Assembly (NCBI GenBank): GCA_904063045.1
Contig: CAJFCJ010000018.1
Coordinates: forward strand, 868,001 to 932,000
DNA length: 64,000 nt
Reading direction: 5' to 3'
Source: Dimorphilus gyrociliatus
Lineage: Eukaryota; Annelida; Polychaeta; Dinophilidae
Shown here one piece after another: positions 28,043 to 37,949 of the stretch. Under the pieces are notes generated by a model that was given only the letters and a program-made list of their open reading frames with translations, ran no database searches and was not told the DNA's origin. A program made the translations under genes and the position numbers. How positions within the stretch are numbered: the first letter of the stretch is position 1; every line of letters begins with the position of its first letter.

Positions 28043-28254
28043 TATATTATTAGTACGTTAAATTCCTTTATATTTGTTTGTACTTATGCTACATTTGGGA
28101 ATCCGATATCGACCCTAATTCTTACTGAGCATCAACATAAGTCTGTAGGAATAGCGTCAATGTCGTATGTCGTTCGCTTTTATGTTTACGTTTTATAGTT
28201 GGATAAATGTATTCGGAAAAGAAAGCTTAAAATAAAAGCAGGCAATTACATCGT

Positions 28255-28788
28255 CTATTGTCCAGGAGCAGATAGAGAAACATCCATAAACTTTCTGCGG
28301 ACGAAACAAATCCACCATTTGCTGGGCTTTCCTGCGTCATTATCAAAAACTCTTTCGCAAACCCTAAGACCAGTTTCTTGTCTTAACTGAAGAAAGTAAG
28401 CTCTCATTGTATCAGCTTCATTCCTGTTAGCTGGAGCGCTGTAATAAGCATTTAGACAAAATCCTCTATCGCCAGGGCAAGGGAACTCTTTTAAGGCCAA
28501 AGTATGCATCTCCTTCATTCCTTCATTTTTACTGCCACATCTTTGTAACTTCTTCAGACATTCCGTAATATACAATGTAATGTAAATAAGAGTTCTATCC
28601 GAAGGGCTCTTTATTTCGTAGTTTTTGAAAAGTACATTAGCTTTAAAGTACTGTAGTGCCTCGTCTATTATATCTAATCCTTCGCCGCTCCACATTGGCG
28701 CTGGTCCTCGATGATTAGTTTTAACTGGTAGCAAAGCAACATTTCCGATCATATTAGAGGATTGAATTTGGGAATGATAGGCAGGCAT
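28255..28788 (-). CDS. ARPC3: ARPC3, Arp2/3 complex subunit 3 (p21-Arc)
   Basis: ARPC3 is a structural subunit of the Arp2/3 actin-branching complex. A single uninterrupted 177-residue frame has the normal family length (178 in vertebrates). It starts MPAYHSQIQ and contains [81 protein letters not shown] and ends SLSAPGQ, all characteristic. It is one of very few intronless coding regions here. A donor at about 28949 upstream (minus strand GTAAATATG) and an acceptor near 28805 suggest a 5' UTR intron. Head-to-head with EPT1. Confidence 0.97.
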   Translation of the reverse strand: MPAYHSQIQSSNMIGNVALLPVKTNHRGPAPMWSGEGLDIIDEALQYFKANVLFKNYEIKSPSDRTLIYITLYITECLKKLQRCGSKNEGMKEMHTLALKEFPCPGDRGFCLNAYYSAPANRNEADTMRAYFLQLRQETGLRVCERVFDNDAGKPSKWWICFVRRKFMDVSLSAPGQ

Positions 28789-29661
28789 AATGTAGAGGCG
28801 TTGGCTTTAGGAGAAATACAGATAAATCCTTACATGTATTGTAAATTTTAATATCTGACATACATAGAGTTTATGTTTAAAATTTTAACGTAGACGTTTT
28901 CCAAGCAAGTAATATATTAAAATAAAAAAGAAAGAGAAAAAACATATTTACCTTTCCTGTTTCCTCCTTATAAGCAAAAAATACCGGCTAGCCACCAGTT
29001 TTCGTTAAGGCGTAAGTACAGCGGGAAAAATCTGAAACATGAACTTCGATTATTTTCAATTGAATTGTAGGCTATGCTATCTCATATCACTAGACTGTAT
29101 TGATTATCTTTGTAGAGTAATTCTAGACCAAAATATTTAGCGTTGTGGGAAGAAGGAGTAAATTCATTAGAAAAAGCTAAGGTTTGTTTGCAATAATCAT
29201 AAGCTTTTTTGTGAAATTTATATTATAGTTATTAGAGCTGTCGTAGAGCACGTGTTAACACGTATGATAACTACTCAGAGCTTGTAATAGTTTTTCGAAA
29301 GTTCTTTGGTCACTATTGCCAAAGAATCTGATGAATCATTCTAAAACTTGGTCGTAAAGTTAATCGAAAGATCCTTTTTGACGAATCAGAGAATAGTACG
29401 AAGAGATTTTATATAGTTCGACCCTGTATTAGAAATAATTACTCGCCCAAAAGACAGAATTTCAACGCCATCTGCCTAGCGGTTCTTGCTATTTTTAGAA
29501 GCAGTTGCAACTTGGTGGGACTGATTCTCACACAATATAAGTGAAGATTTTAGACTACAGAAACATCATTTTGGATTGTACGTAGGATTATAGGTAAGTT
29601 ATACATCTATAGAAACGTAACATCACTGATAAGATCTACAAGCAGCTTTGAAAATCGATAA
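28789..29661. other. Divergent region ARPC3/EPT1 with an unassigned exon-like segment
   Basis: About 870 bp. On the plus strand, 29116-29181 is flanked by a TTTGTAG acceptor and a GTTTGT donor and is open in the frame SNSRPKYLALWEEGVNS. Joining it to a segment at 29228 gives a stop within six codons. No start exon could be found and the peptide is not recognised, so it is not called as a gene. Confidence 0.3.
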
Positions 29662-32067
29662 ATGATCACTGAAAAAATCGAAAATTCACTAGAGCCATCT
29701 TCAGGATCGGCTGATATGGATAAGGATGTCAAAGTGGAGCTTATTGGCTATGAAGAAATTGATGAATCAAATCACCGACGCTGTTGTATACTGAACGTAA
29801 TGGCTCCTAGGTACTTATCCAAACAAGTGTTAGCTGGATTTGATAAGTATAAAGTAAGTAACTTTTTGCTACTATCTTCTTCCGAAAATTACATCAGAAA
29901 ATTAATTAACTTTTTTATAAAAGCATGACAAAATTTCTATTGTATTACTAGCAGTTAAAGTTAAATGCACCCATATTAATGAGGTTCAATTAATTCGTGC
30001 AATTTTGTAGTACAGCTCGGTCGATAATAGTCCACTTAGTAATTATGTCACTCACCCATTTTGGAACTGGCTAGTAGAGGTAAGTTATAAGACTACTCCT
30101 ACTAAAAATTTTACCTTTTTCTCAATCTGAATCTCTTACTTTCAGTTTTTCCCCCGATGGATTGCGCCGAACCTTCTCACTTTTCTCGGGTTTATGTTTC
30201 TGATCCTTCATTTTGTCATAGTATCGATATATGATTGGGATTTTTATGCAGCTTCGGATACTCACCCAGAATATCCTCCGATACCTCGATGGGTCTGGAT
30301 AGTCTCTTCAATATGTATTTTTGTAGCTCATCAATTAGGTAATCATTTAGTACATGATATTTTAACTCAATATAAAAGTTCCTTCTCTTAAAAGTAATGA
30401 TAAATTCGATCGTTAACATGAGAAATTAGTGTAAAAGAATTACCACGTGGCTTTCCTGTATCCCTTCAACGTAGTAAAATATAGTTTACAGGCCTAAGGC
30501 AGCCAATGTGTTATAGATATACAATTCATGTTTTAAAAAATTAAATATTTACCAATTACTCTTTTGGAATGAGTTTTTAATTAATGAACAAGAAGTCATA
30601 ATCTTATAAAAAAAAGATATTTAACGGCTTATTTTATATATCTAAGACAGCATAAAATGAATATAAATCGCACAGCTGTTGCCAATTGATCATATTTCTC
30701 TACAATTATTATTTTTAGATGGAATTGATGGAAAGCAAGCAAGAAGGACAAAATCAAGTACACCTTTGGGTGAACTCTTCGATCATGGATTGGATAGTTG
30801 GGCTACAACTTTTTTTACACTTGGACTTTATTCAGTTTTTGGTAGAGCTGATTATTCAGTTGACGTTCATAGATTCTTTTTTGTAATGGTTACTGTAAGT
30901 AATATTGACCATAAGTATCAATTGTCTCAATTGTTTTTCTGAATAGGTTCAAGCTACTTTTATTTTCTCACATTGGGAAAAATATAACACAGGAGTATTA
31001 TTTTTACCTTGGACATACGACTTAAGTCAAATAGTACGTTCTTTGACATTGCTATCATTTTTTAACAGTTCAAGCTATACTGATAATAAAATACAATTAC
31101 ATAATATCATTTTTGATAAGATATGGATTTATTTTACAGGCTATAACCGTTGTATACTTTATAACTTTTTTGGGGAGTTATAAAATATGGAAACAAAATG
31201 TGCCATATATCGATTTGGGTTATGGCTATGTTTTCGAATTTATTATGTACTGTAAGTTAATTTATATATACTCAATTTATAAATATTATCCAGTTATCTA
31301 TTAAATTATTCTACTAAGATAACTAATCTTTCTATGTTTTGTAGCCTCCTTTTTTCTACTATCTTGTCCGATGACCTTTTATAATTTATACAAGTAAGAA
31401 GCAATTTTCCAAACTCATAGGATATAAATAAAATGAAATTTAATTTTCAATTCTTTCTTCAAGGTCATATAAAGAAGGCACTGGTTACAAAAGAGGTTTT
31501 TACGAGGGTATGCGACCACTGTTTGATAATACTATTATGCTTATCCTCTTTTGCTTTTGGTCGTGGACGTCATCAAATCACATACTTCATGCATGTCCTA
31601 GAGTATTTTTAGTCGCCATGGGTACAGTCTTTTCGAATATTACTGTAAGATTATAGTTTACTTATTTTAAAAAAAAATTGATTAATTTAGAGAAAAGGAG
31701 AAAAAAATTAATTGATTTATCACTTACAGAGTCGACTTATCATAGCTCAAATGTCACAGACAAGATGTGAGACTGGAAATTGGTTATTATACCCCTTAGC
31801 AGCTTTGGTAATTTTGCAATTCTTTGTGAAATTATCGAGTAGCGTAGAAAACATATTACTTTATGCTTACTGCATTATTGTTTTAATATCTCACATTCAC
31901 TTTGGAGTTGGAGTTGTTAGTATTAGAATAATTAAATAAGACGCTTACAATCTAAACGAAATATTTCTTTAATTTTATAGGTTAGACAAATGGCAGAACA
32001 TTTAGAAATTGACGTTTTCTCTCTTCAGAGGAAACCTAAACAGAAGAAGCAAGTCAATTCATCATAA
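29662..32067 (+). CDS. SELENOI: Ethanolaminephosphotransferase 1 (EPT1/SELENOI orthologue, no Sec)
   Basis: EPT1 transfers phosphoethanolamine from CDP-ethanolamine to diacylglycerol or alkylacylglycerol in the secretory pathway. Ten exons join in frame: 29662-29853, 30011-30078, 30145-30339, 30719-30894, 30948-31031, 31140-31249, 31345-31394, 31463-31644, 31731-31916 and 31981-32067. The active-site CDP-alcohol phosphotransferase signature is intact: [10 protein letters not shown] followed by G-E-L-F-DHG-L-D. Other matches are [14 protein letters not shown]-like [24 protein letters not shown] and [11 protein letters not shown]. The N terminus is extended by about 55 residues. The C terminus ends in [11 protein letters not shown] and a TAA stop; the UGA-coded selenocysteine tail found in vertebrate orthologues is absent. 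Confidence 0.93.
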
Positions 32068-32683
32068 ACCTAGAAAATTATTTTGCATTTTTTTTTAAAA
32101 ATTTAATTATTAACGCATTGTGCTGAACATTCCACGTGCATTTTTGTTGACATCTGTTCGATTATGCAATGAACAAATTTATGACAAATGTTGTTGGATG
32201 TAGCTTTTAAAATAGTAAAATGAAATGCACTTTTAATAAATAACCTTTATTTAAAATATTGCTAATTGAAAATTATAGGATCTTCAGTCTGAAATTAAAT
32301 TTGAATCATAGACCAAATTCACAAATTTTCATCAACGAATACTTTACAATTTTGTTTCACCAAACCCTCCAGGAACACTGACTAGACACGAACATGAATA
32401 TTACACTGAATAAAACAGATAAGACTGTTTAGTATTTATACACGCAAGCATAGACACTAAAGAATTATTTGGAATGTAATTTATAAGACGCAAGGAAGCA
32501 TCTGGATTTGTGGAAAAGACATTACATTACATGAAAATTGTCTATACAAATGTAGATGAATTCGCTCGCGTGTTTAGTATTTATACATGCAAGCATAGAC
32601 ACAGAAAGAAATATTTTGGAATATGACGTATGAGATACAATGAAGCATCTGAACTTGTAGAAGAGATACTATATGAAAATTGT
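32068..32683. other. Convergent 3' region EPT1/tetraspanin
   Basis: About 620 bp between facing 3' ends. Its right part (32427-32570) is a diverged tandem copy of the 3' UTR and coding end of tetraspanin exon 5B; the left part is AT-rich UTR-like sequence. Confidence 0.55.
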
Positions 32684-32711
32684 CTATAAAAATGCAGATG
32701 GATTCGCTCGC
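32427..32711 (-). repeat. Tandem duplication of ~143 bp overlapping tetraspanin exon 5B
   Basis: Copy 1 (about 32427-32569) and copy 2 (about 32570-32711) both begin GTTTAGTATTTATAC and end with a sequence like GATGAATTCGCTCGCG. Copy 2 includes the last nine codons of exon 5B. Copy 1 retains that coding end in degraded form (ARANSSTFV then stop) but lacks the upstream part and an acceptor. Confidence 0.8.
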
Positions 32712-34433
32712 GGATCCTTCTGATTTCGAAATCGAACGGCTAGCCAAACTCCTATAATCTGAAACGAGGAATAATAGTTGCGTTATTAAAGTATTACAGG
32801 AGATTTTCATTAAGCCAAAGCAATTTCTACATGCAAATAAATAACTAAGAGGAACACACCTATACAGAATATATATATGTTCTGCATAGGTATATAAAAA
32901 TTAGTGTTTCTCCTTCAGAATAGATAAAGAGCGTTTCTGCTGTCATTTCTGTTTTTATATATAAAATCCATAATTATTTAAAACTATAAGAAAAAAATGA
33001 TAGATGAAGAAATTCAGATATTGAACCGTCACAATTACAACATGATGCATCACAACATATCGTAAAAGAAAGAGGTGTACCTATAAAATTATACTATTCT
33101 ATAAAAAGGAGCTAGGATTTGCGCGTGGATCTTTCTGATTGCGATATCGGACTGTTAGCCAAACTCCGAAAATCTGCGAACGGGTCAACAAATAACTTTT
33201 AACTAAATTTTTTTTTCTAGCATCCTAAACCTCTCAAATAGGTAAAAAAAAATTTAGATGAATAAACAAGAGTTTTACGAAATTGAGCTAAATTTGTAAG
33301 AGAAAGAGACAAACCTCTGTGAAACTAAAGAACAATCCAACTCCACCTGAAATTTTTACCCATTTGCTCATTACGGGTCCCACAACATTCAAGCAAGTCT
33401 GTTTGCACGGACATGTACCCTTTTCTCTCAAGGTACTATTAGTTTCTGCATCCTTTATGCAGCAAGCGTCGTTAGAATCTTTACAACAATCTAGTCCTCC
33501 GCAACTAGGATAACCTAGCGGATCGTTGATAAGTTTTGTCTGATCTTTAAAGCCACAGCATTGAAAGTTACGTTGAACGTCATTTCTGGTATCGTTGCTT
33601 GACTATAAATTAGAAAAAAATTGTTTTTCAATGATATGAGAAAAATATGTAAACATGTTTATCAGATTAAATTATAATAAATTTAATAGATTAAATCGTA
33701 AACAAAATTTGAAATTAGTAACATACCTTTCTCCATCCCATCTCGAACATGGTTTGTTGTTGCGAGGTATTCGAAGCCAAACAGGCGCAAGCAATAGCGA
33801 ATTGGATGAGAAACAATAGAAATAAAATAAGCATATACTGAACTTTAAGTTAAGGATCAATTCGATATTATATCACTAAAATTTTTAATAGTCTTTTCTT
33901 ACGTAATACTATATATGTAAACATATTTATAAAAGGATACAAAAAATAATAAGACTTGATGATGTTTAACTGCTCCAATCAAGCCTATGATGGATATAAT
34001 AAGCAGGAATGTGCCACAAGCTATTATACCGCCAACAATCGGTACACTAGAGACAATCGCAACTGCTTTAGCATATCCCGCTAAGGAAATTAGGACAATG
34101 GCAACAATCTGAAAGATATTATCATTTTACTATTAATAATCAGTTAAAGCTAAAAGAACGTAAATAAAGATATTATTTTCAAGCTAAGAATTATTTCGAC
34201 GGTGAAAATGTATCATTTCACTAGAAAAGGGTTCTAAGGATATCGTAGAATAAGTTTTCACTCAAAACTGAATCTGGAGATTATTTTATGAATATCGACT
34301 AGCGAAACATCTGCGTTTGATTCATGGACAATCGACTTGATCATGATATATATCTTAACAACCAACTTACCAGATACAATACATTTAAGATAGCTAGAGA
34401 ATATTTCGAGCAGGCAAAACCACCACAAGCCAT
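32684..34433 (-). CDS. Tetraspanin of the TSPAN13/TSPAN31 type, with two alternative last exons
   Basis: Four-pass membrane organiser protein. Common exons on the minus strand: 34433-34371 ([20 protein letters not shown]), 34108-33941 (TM1 end and TM2, then [12 protein letters not shown]), 33837-33727 (TM3), 33602-33315 (large loop with CCG and further Cys pairs, ending [11 protein letters not shown]). A last exon then follows in phase 0. Two candidates exist, each exactly 75 nt with its own acceptor and stop: 5A 33173-33099 ([20 protein letters not shown] + SSFL) and 5B 32758-32684 ([20 protein letters not shown] + SAFL). Both match the conserved end of vertebrate TSPAN13. Intron 33838-33940 looks U12-type. 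Common part is certain; use of both ends is inferred. Confidence 0.9.
33838..33940 (-). other. Probable U12-type GT-AG intron of the tetraspanin gene
   Basis: On the minus strand the donor is GTATCCTTTT. A TCCTTAAC branch site (plus-strand 33849-33856) lies about 12 nt before the acceptor AG. Both match U12 consensus, and the join VLLFF/YMLIL is the conserved TM3 boundary. Confidence 0.82.
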
Positions 34434-34860
34434 AGTAGATTGAAAAAATTCTTTCACTAAAATCTGTTTCGAAAACGGCAACACGCGTAATAGGGCTTCC
34501 CCGGCCTCGTTTTCGTTTATGACAATTTAATATTGGCTGGATACCAGTTCCCACTAGTTTTTTTTCAAAATTTTATTCGATTTAAAAAAAATCCACGTGT
34601 TCAACATATGCAAATATTTCCTGGTTATTCTTATATTTAAATAGAAAAAATATTTTATTGAATAAAGAGGACGTTGATGCGAATATGAACGATTAAGAGT
34701 TATTATTCTTTAACTCTTACGCAACGAATTAGTAAAAGCATATTAGGCCTAAAATTTCACTCATAGCCGTATGACAGCTAATGTCTACAATCCGGGTGTA
34801 CACGTGTCTGTTTATTGCTTAATATAAATCTAGACTAACCAACAAATTAATACTAATAAT
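34434..34860. other. Intergenic region between tetraspanin start and TPX2 stop
   Basis: About 430 bp holding the tetraspanin promoter and the TPX2 3' UTR. A minus-strand open frame that crosses into the tetraspanin start is out of frame with it and is not supported. Confidence 0.45.
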
Positions 34861-37667
34861 TTAAAAGTTATTTTGTATATCTTTCAAAATCTCATCCTCA
34901 TGACAACGGGTTCTATTTGAAAATTTTGGTGTTTTTGGTTCAGTTAGCGGCTTAGGAGAGAAAGGATGAACAGGCTTATAAGTGCGGATGGGATTTGCCT
35001 TAAGAATAGTCTTCTTTCTTGCTTCTTCGGCAAGACTTCTCTCCATTTCTTCTTTTTCTCTTTTTCTAGCTGCCTGTAAAGCAGCTTTTTCCTCTTCAGC
35101 TTGTCGCTTCCATGATTCGTAATCCTCTCTTTCCATTGCCCTCTTTTCAGTTGCAAATTGAAAACCTTCAGGATGTGTGATTGGTTTTTTATCAATTTTA
35201 GGAGCAAATGGTTTCGATTTTAGGATGACCGGGTCCTTAGCTTTAAATTCCGCTTCTTTTCTAAGCTTTTCTTCTTCTTCTGAAATTAGATGAGCCAGTT
35301 TTTCTTTATACTTTTCGCCTCTCTCGTCAACAAGGAAATCAAATGGTTTGGGCTTTGTAATAGGAATTTCTTTTGGGGCTGGTAAATTATGTGGATTCTC
35401 AACAGAATAGGGTAAAAGTGTTGCCTCAAAGTGTCTCATCTCTTTCTCTTTTTTCAACTCTTTTTCAACAAACTTATCCCGATGTTCAAGCATTGCTTTC
35501 GAACGTTTATAAACAATGGGTGTAGATGCCTCCGCGGAAACTTTATGGTTGGTCGCAGATTTCGGTATGAAAGGCACACCGTGATGTACTTTAGTTTTAT
35601 GCTCATTATTATTTTTGGGCTTCTCCACAGTGACCGGTTTTTGGGGACGTGACCTCTGTCTAGTTTGAAAAGCAGGAGATTCAGGAACGGTTATCGGAGC
35701 AGTTTCAACGGTTGGAATACCAATAGCATGTTTTAATATATGTTTAGGAGCTGGTTTCGCATGAAAATGGACTATTGATTCATCCATATTTTCATGCTCC
35801 TTTCGAGGTCGATGACTACTTTCAAAATCGAAAGGTTCAATAACAGTCGCGGGTTTTGCATCAGGCTTTTTTAGTTTTGGAACCTCCATAACTTTCTTAT
35901 TAACAGAGTGGGCTTTAAACTGATGCCTAAAAAACGATAATTATTTAACCTAATTGCAACATTTAAATAAAAATTTGCTCATACTTATTCATATCTTCTA
36001 TTTCCAACTCTTCCTTTTCTCTTGCTGAGAGAATGGTTGTATGTCTTCTTGGATGTTTGGAAAAGTTAGGTGTTTTAGGGACAGTGACGGTCAGTCTCGT
36101 TTTCTTCGGAAGGTCGGGTCCTGTAATAAACGGTTTCAAGTTTATATTATGAAATATCAAGATATTTAATTACTGTACCTGCATTTCGTTTTGAAGTTCG
36201 AAAACGATCTGGAGTTTTGCTGGAGAAGGCATTAACTTTTTCAGCGTCAGTTTTATACGTTTCAACATTTTTTTTTGCATGCATTTCATGAAAATGAAAT
36301 GGTTGAGGTATTGTAGGACCTATTTTATGAGGTTTGGAAATATGTCGAGATCGAAGACCGTTTGCAAACTCATTATCAATCTGATCTTGTTTATGATTAC
36401 TACGAAGACGAGAGTCCGAGGCGAAATGAAACTCTTCCGGCCTTGTCGGAGATTTGGGTGTTGGTTTTTGGACTCGAGAGGTTGCTGTTTTATTCTTTAT
36501 TAAGTTAGCTTTATTTTTAATAGAAGCTTTTCTCATTTCTTCTTTTTTTCGATTAATTTCTTGCAATTGCTGATCTTCTGTGGATTTCGGCTTTGCATTT
36601 CTATTCCTCCTATAAATACTTCTTTTGCGACTGTTTTAATCAGAAAATTAAAATTACGAACCTCATAAATTCCGGAGTTGTTGGTATTGTTGGCAATTTT
36701 ATACTGGATGAAGAAGATGAAGCTGTAGAAACGCTGGAAGCATTTCTGGTTCTTGTATGAGGTGAACTAACAAAGAATTAAGATAAATTCTATAATATAA
36801 GTGTTAATTTAGATATTGTATTTAAATCTTACGTTTCGTTCTTTAGTTTTTGTATAGATTTATCTACAATTTTCTTTCTTGTTGGATGTGGATGTCTACA
36901 ATTGCAAAGCACACAGTTAATGATAGACTAGAAATTTAAAATCTAACTTACGCTGATGAATTGTTAGCAACTTTACATTTAGCTTTCATTTTATCCCACT
37001 CTTCAAAGTTAGTACAAAGATTTCTTGGTGGTCTTCTTGAATTATTCTTATTTTCACTCGTATCTTCATTGGAAATATCTAATAGTTTTTTTTATAGATT
37101 AATACAAAAGCGGTAAACTGGCATTTCATTATATAACTTTCTCAGGAAACGAGAACGTTAAATAACTTTCACTGATTGTAATAGCAAGAGTACCTTTTAC
37201 TTGTTCCTCAGGTTGGGTTTGCTCTTCATTTGCCTCCTTATTTACTTCCTCAGTTTCTTCTTCTCTTTCTTCTTCTTTTTCAACTTCGTTCTCTTCTTCA
37301 TTTTCGTCTTCATTTTCTTCTTCATTATGTACTTCGCTGACTTCCTCATGTAATCCTTCCTCCTCAACTTCTTCATGGTCTGAACTACCTGCCGTCTCGT
37401 AATCATCAATAGCTGAATCCGACTGACTGTCATGCTTCTGAGAGCCTAGTTTCTCGTGATCAACTCCTGTAATACATTAGAGAATAAAAATATAGTGAAG
37501 TTTAGCTCAAAGTAAACACAACTAAAACTTCACTTACCAAAGTATTGGTCGGCATCTTCTCTATTAGAAAATGGATTCTGGCCAAGCCTAACATCCTCAA
37601 AGTCATGATAATACTTTGGCCCATCCAATTTATCCAACCAGTCCTCGTTTGGAGTTGAATCAACCAT
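34861..37667 (-). CDS. TPX2: TPX2, spindle assembly factor
   Basis: TPX2 binds microtubules, nucleates spindles and activates Aurora A in vertebrates. Eight exons join: 37667-37538, 37466-37194, 37078-36952, 36895-36833, 36766-36662, 36609-36179, 36120-35985 and 35926-34861. The product is about 760 residues. Exon 2 encodes a long Glu-rich acidic stretch. From exon 6 on, TPX2-type repeats are seen: PEEFHFASDSRL, PQPFHFHEMHAKK, a PFDFLVDERG-EKYKEKL block, PEGFQFATEKRAMERE, then KANPIRTYK and the conserved end PLTEPKTPKFSNRTRC. A segment reading HFHAKPAPKHILKHAIG matches the vertebrate Eg5-proximal half. The N-terminal Aurora-binding Tyr-x-Tyr-Asp-Ala-Pro motif is not seen. Head-to-head with the CAP-Gly gene. 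Confidence 0.92.
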
Positions 37668-37949
37668 ATTCGTCTCACGAATTAAAAAAAAGTGTTAAAA
37701 ACAGACTCAAATTTAACCGACCGAAGATGGCGATTTGAATGAACCAATGAGCTCTCTCTAAAAATTTTCGTATAAATTCAAAACAAACACATTTAATAGC
37801 GTTTTCTTAAAATAAATAATTTATTTTATTTGAAAATATTATTACATAATAATGAAATAGTAAAATTAATTTACGAAAATATCCGACTATTCAAGATGGC
37901 GCTTGATTGAACATTAGTACTTTGATAAACAAAGTTTATAAGTCATAAC
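37668..37949. promoter_or_regulatory. Divergent promoter region TPX2/CAP-Gly gene
   Basis: 282 bp between two starts facing away from each other. Both neighbours encode microtubule-related proteins, so co-regulation is plausible but unproven. No TATA box identified. Confidence 0.45.

Noticed and set aside
32574-32810. 78-codon minus-strand frame
   Set aside because: Out-of-frame reading across tetraspanin exon 5B; the correct frame encodes the conserved tetraspanin end.
34258-34554. 98-codon minus-strand frame at the tetraspanin start
   Set aside because: Out of frame with the conserved [10 protein letters not shown] start and without resemblance to a known family.
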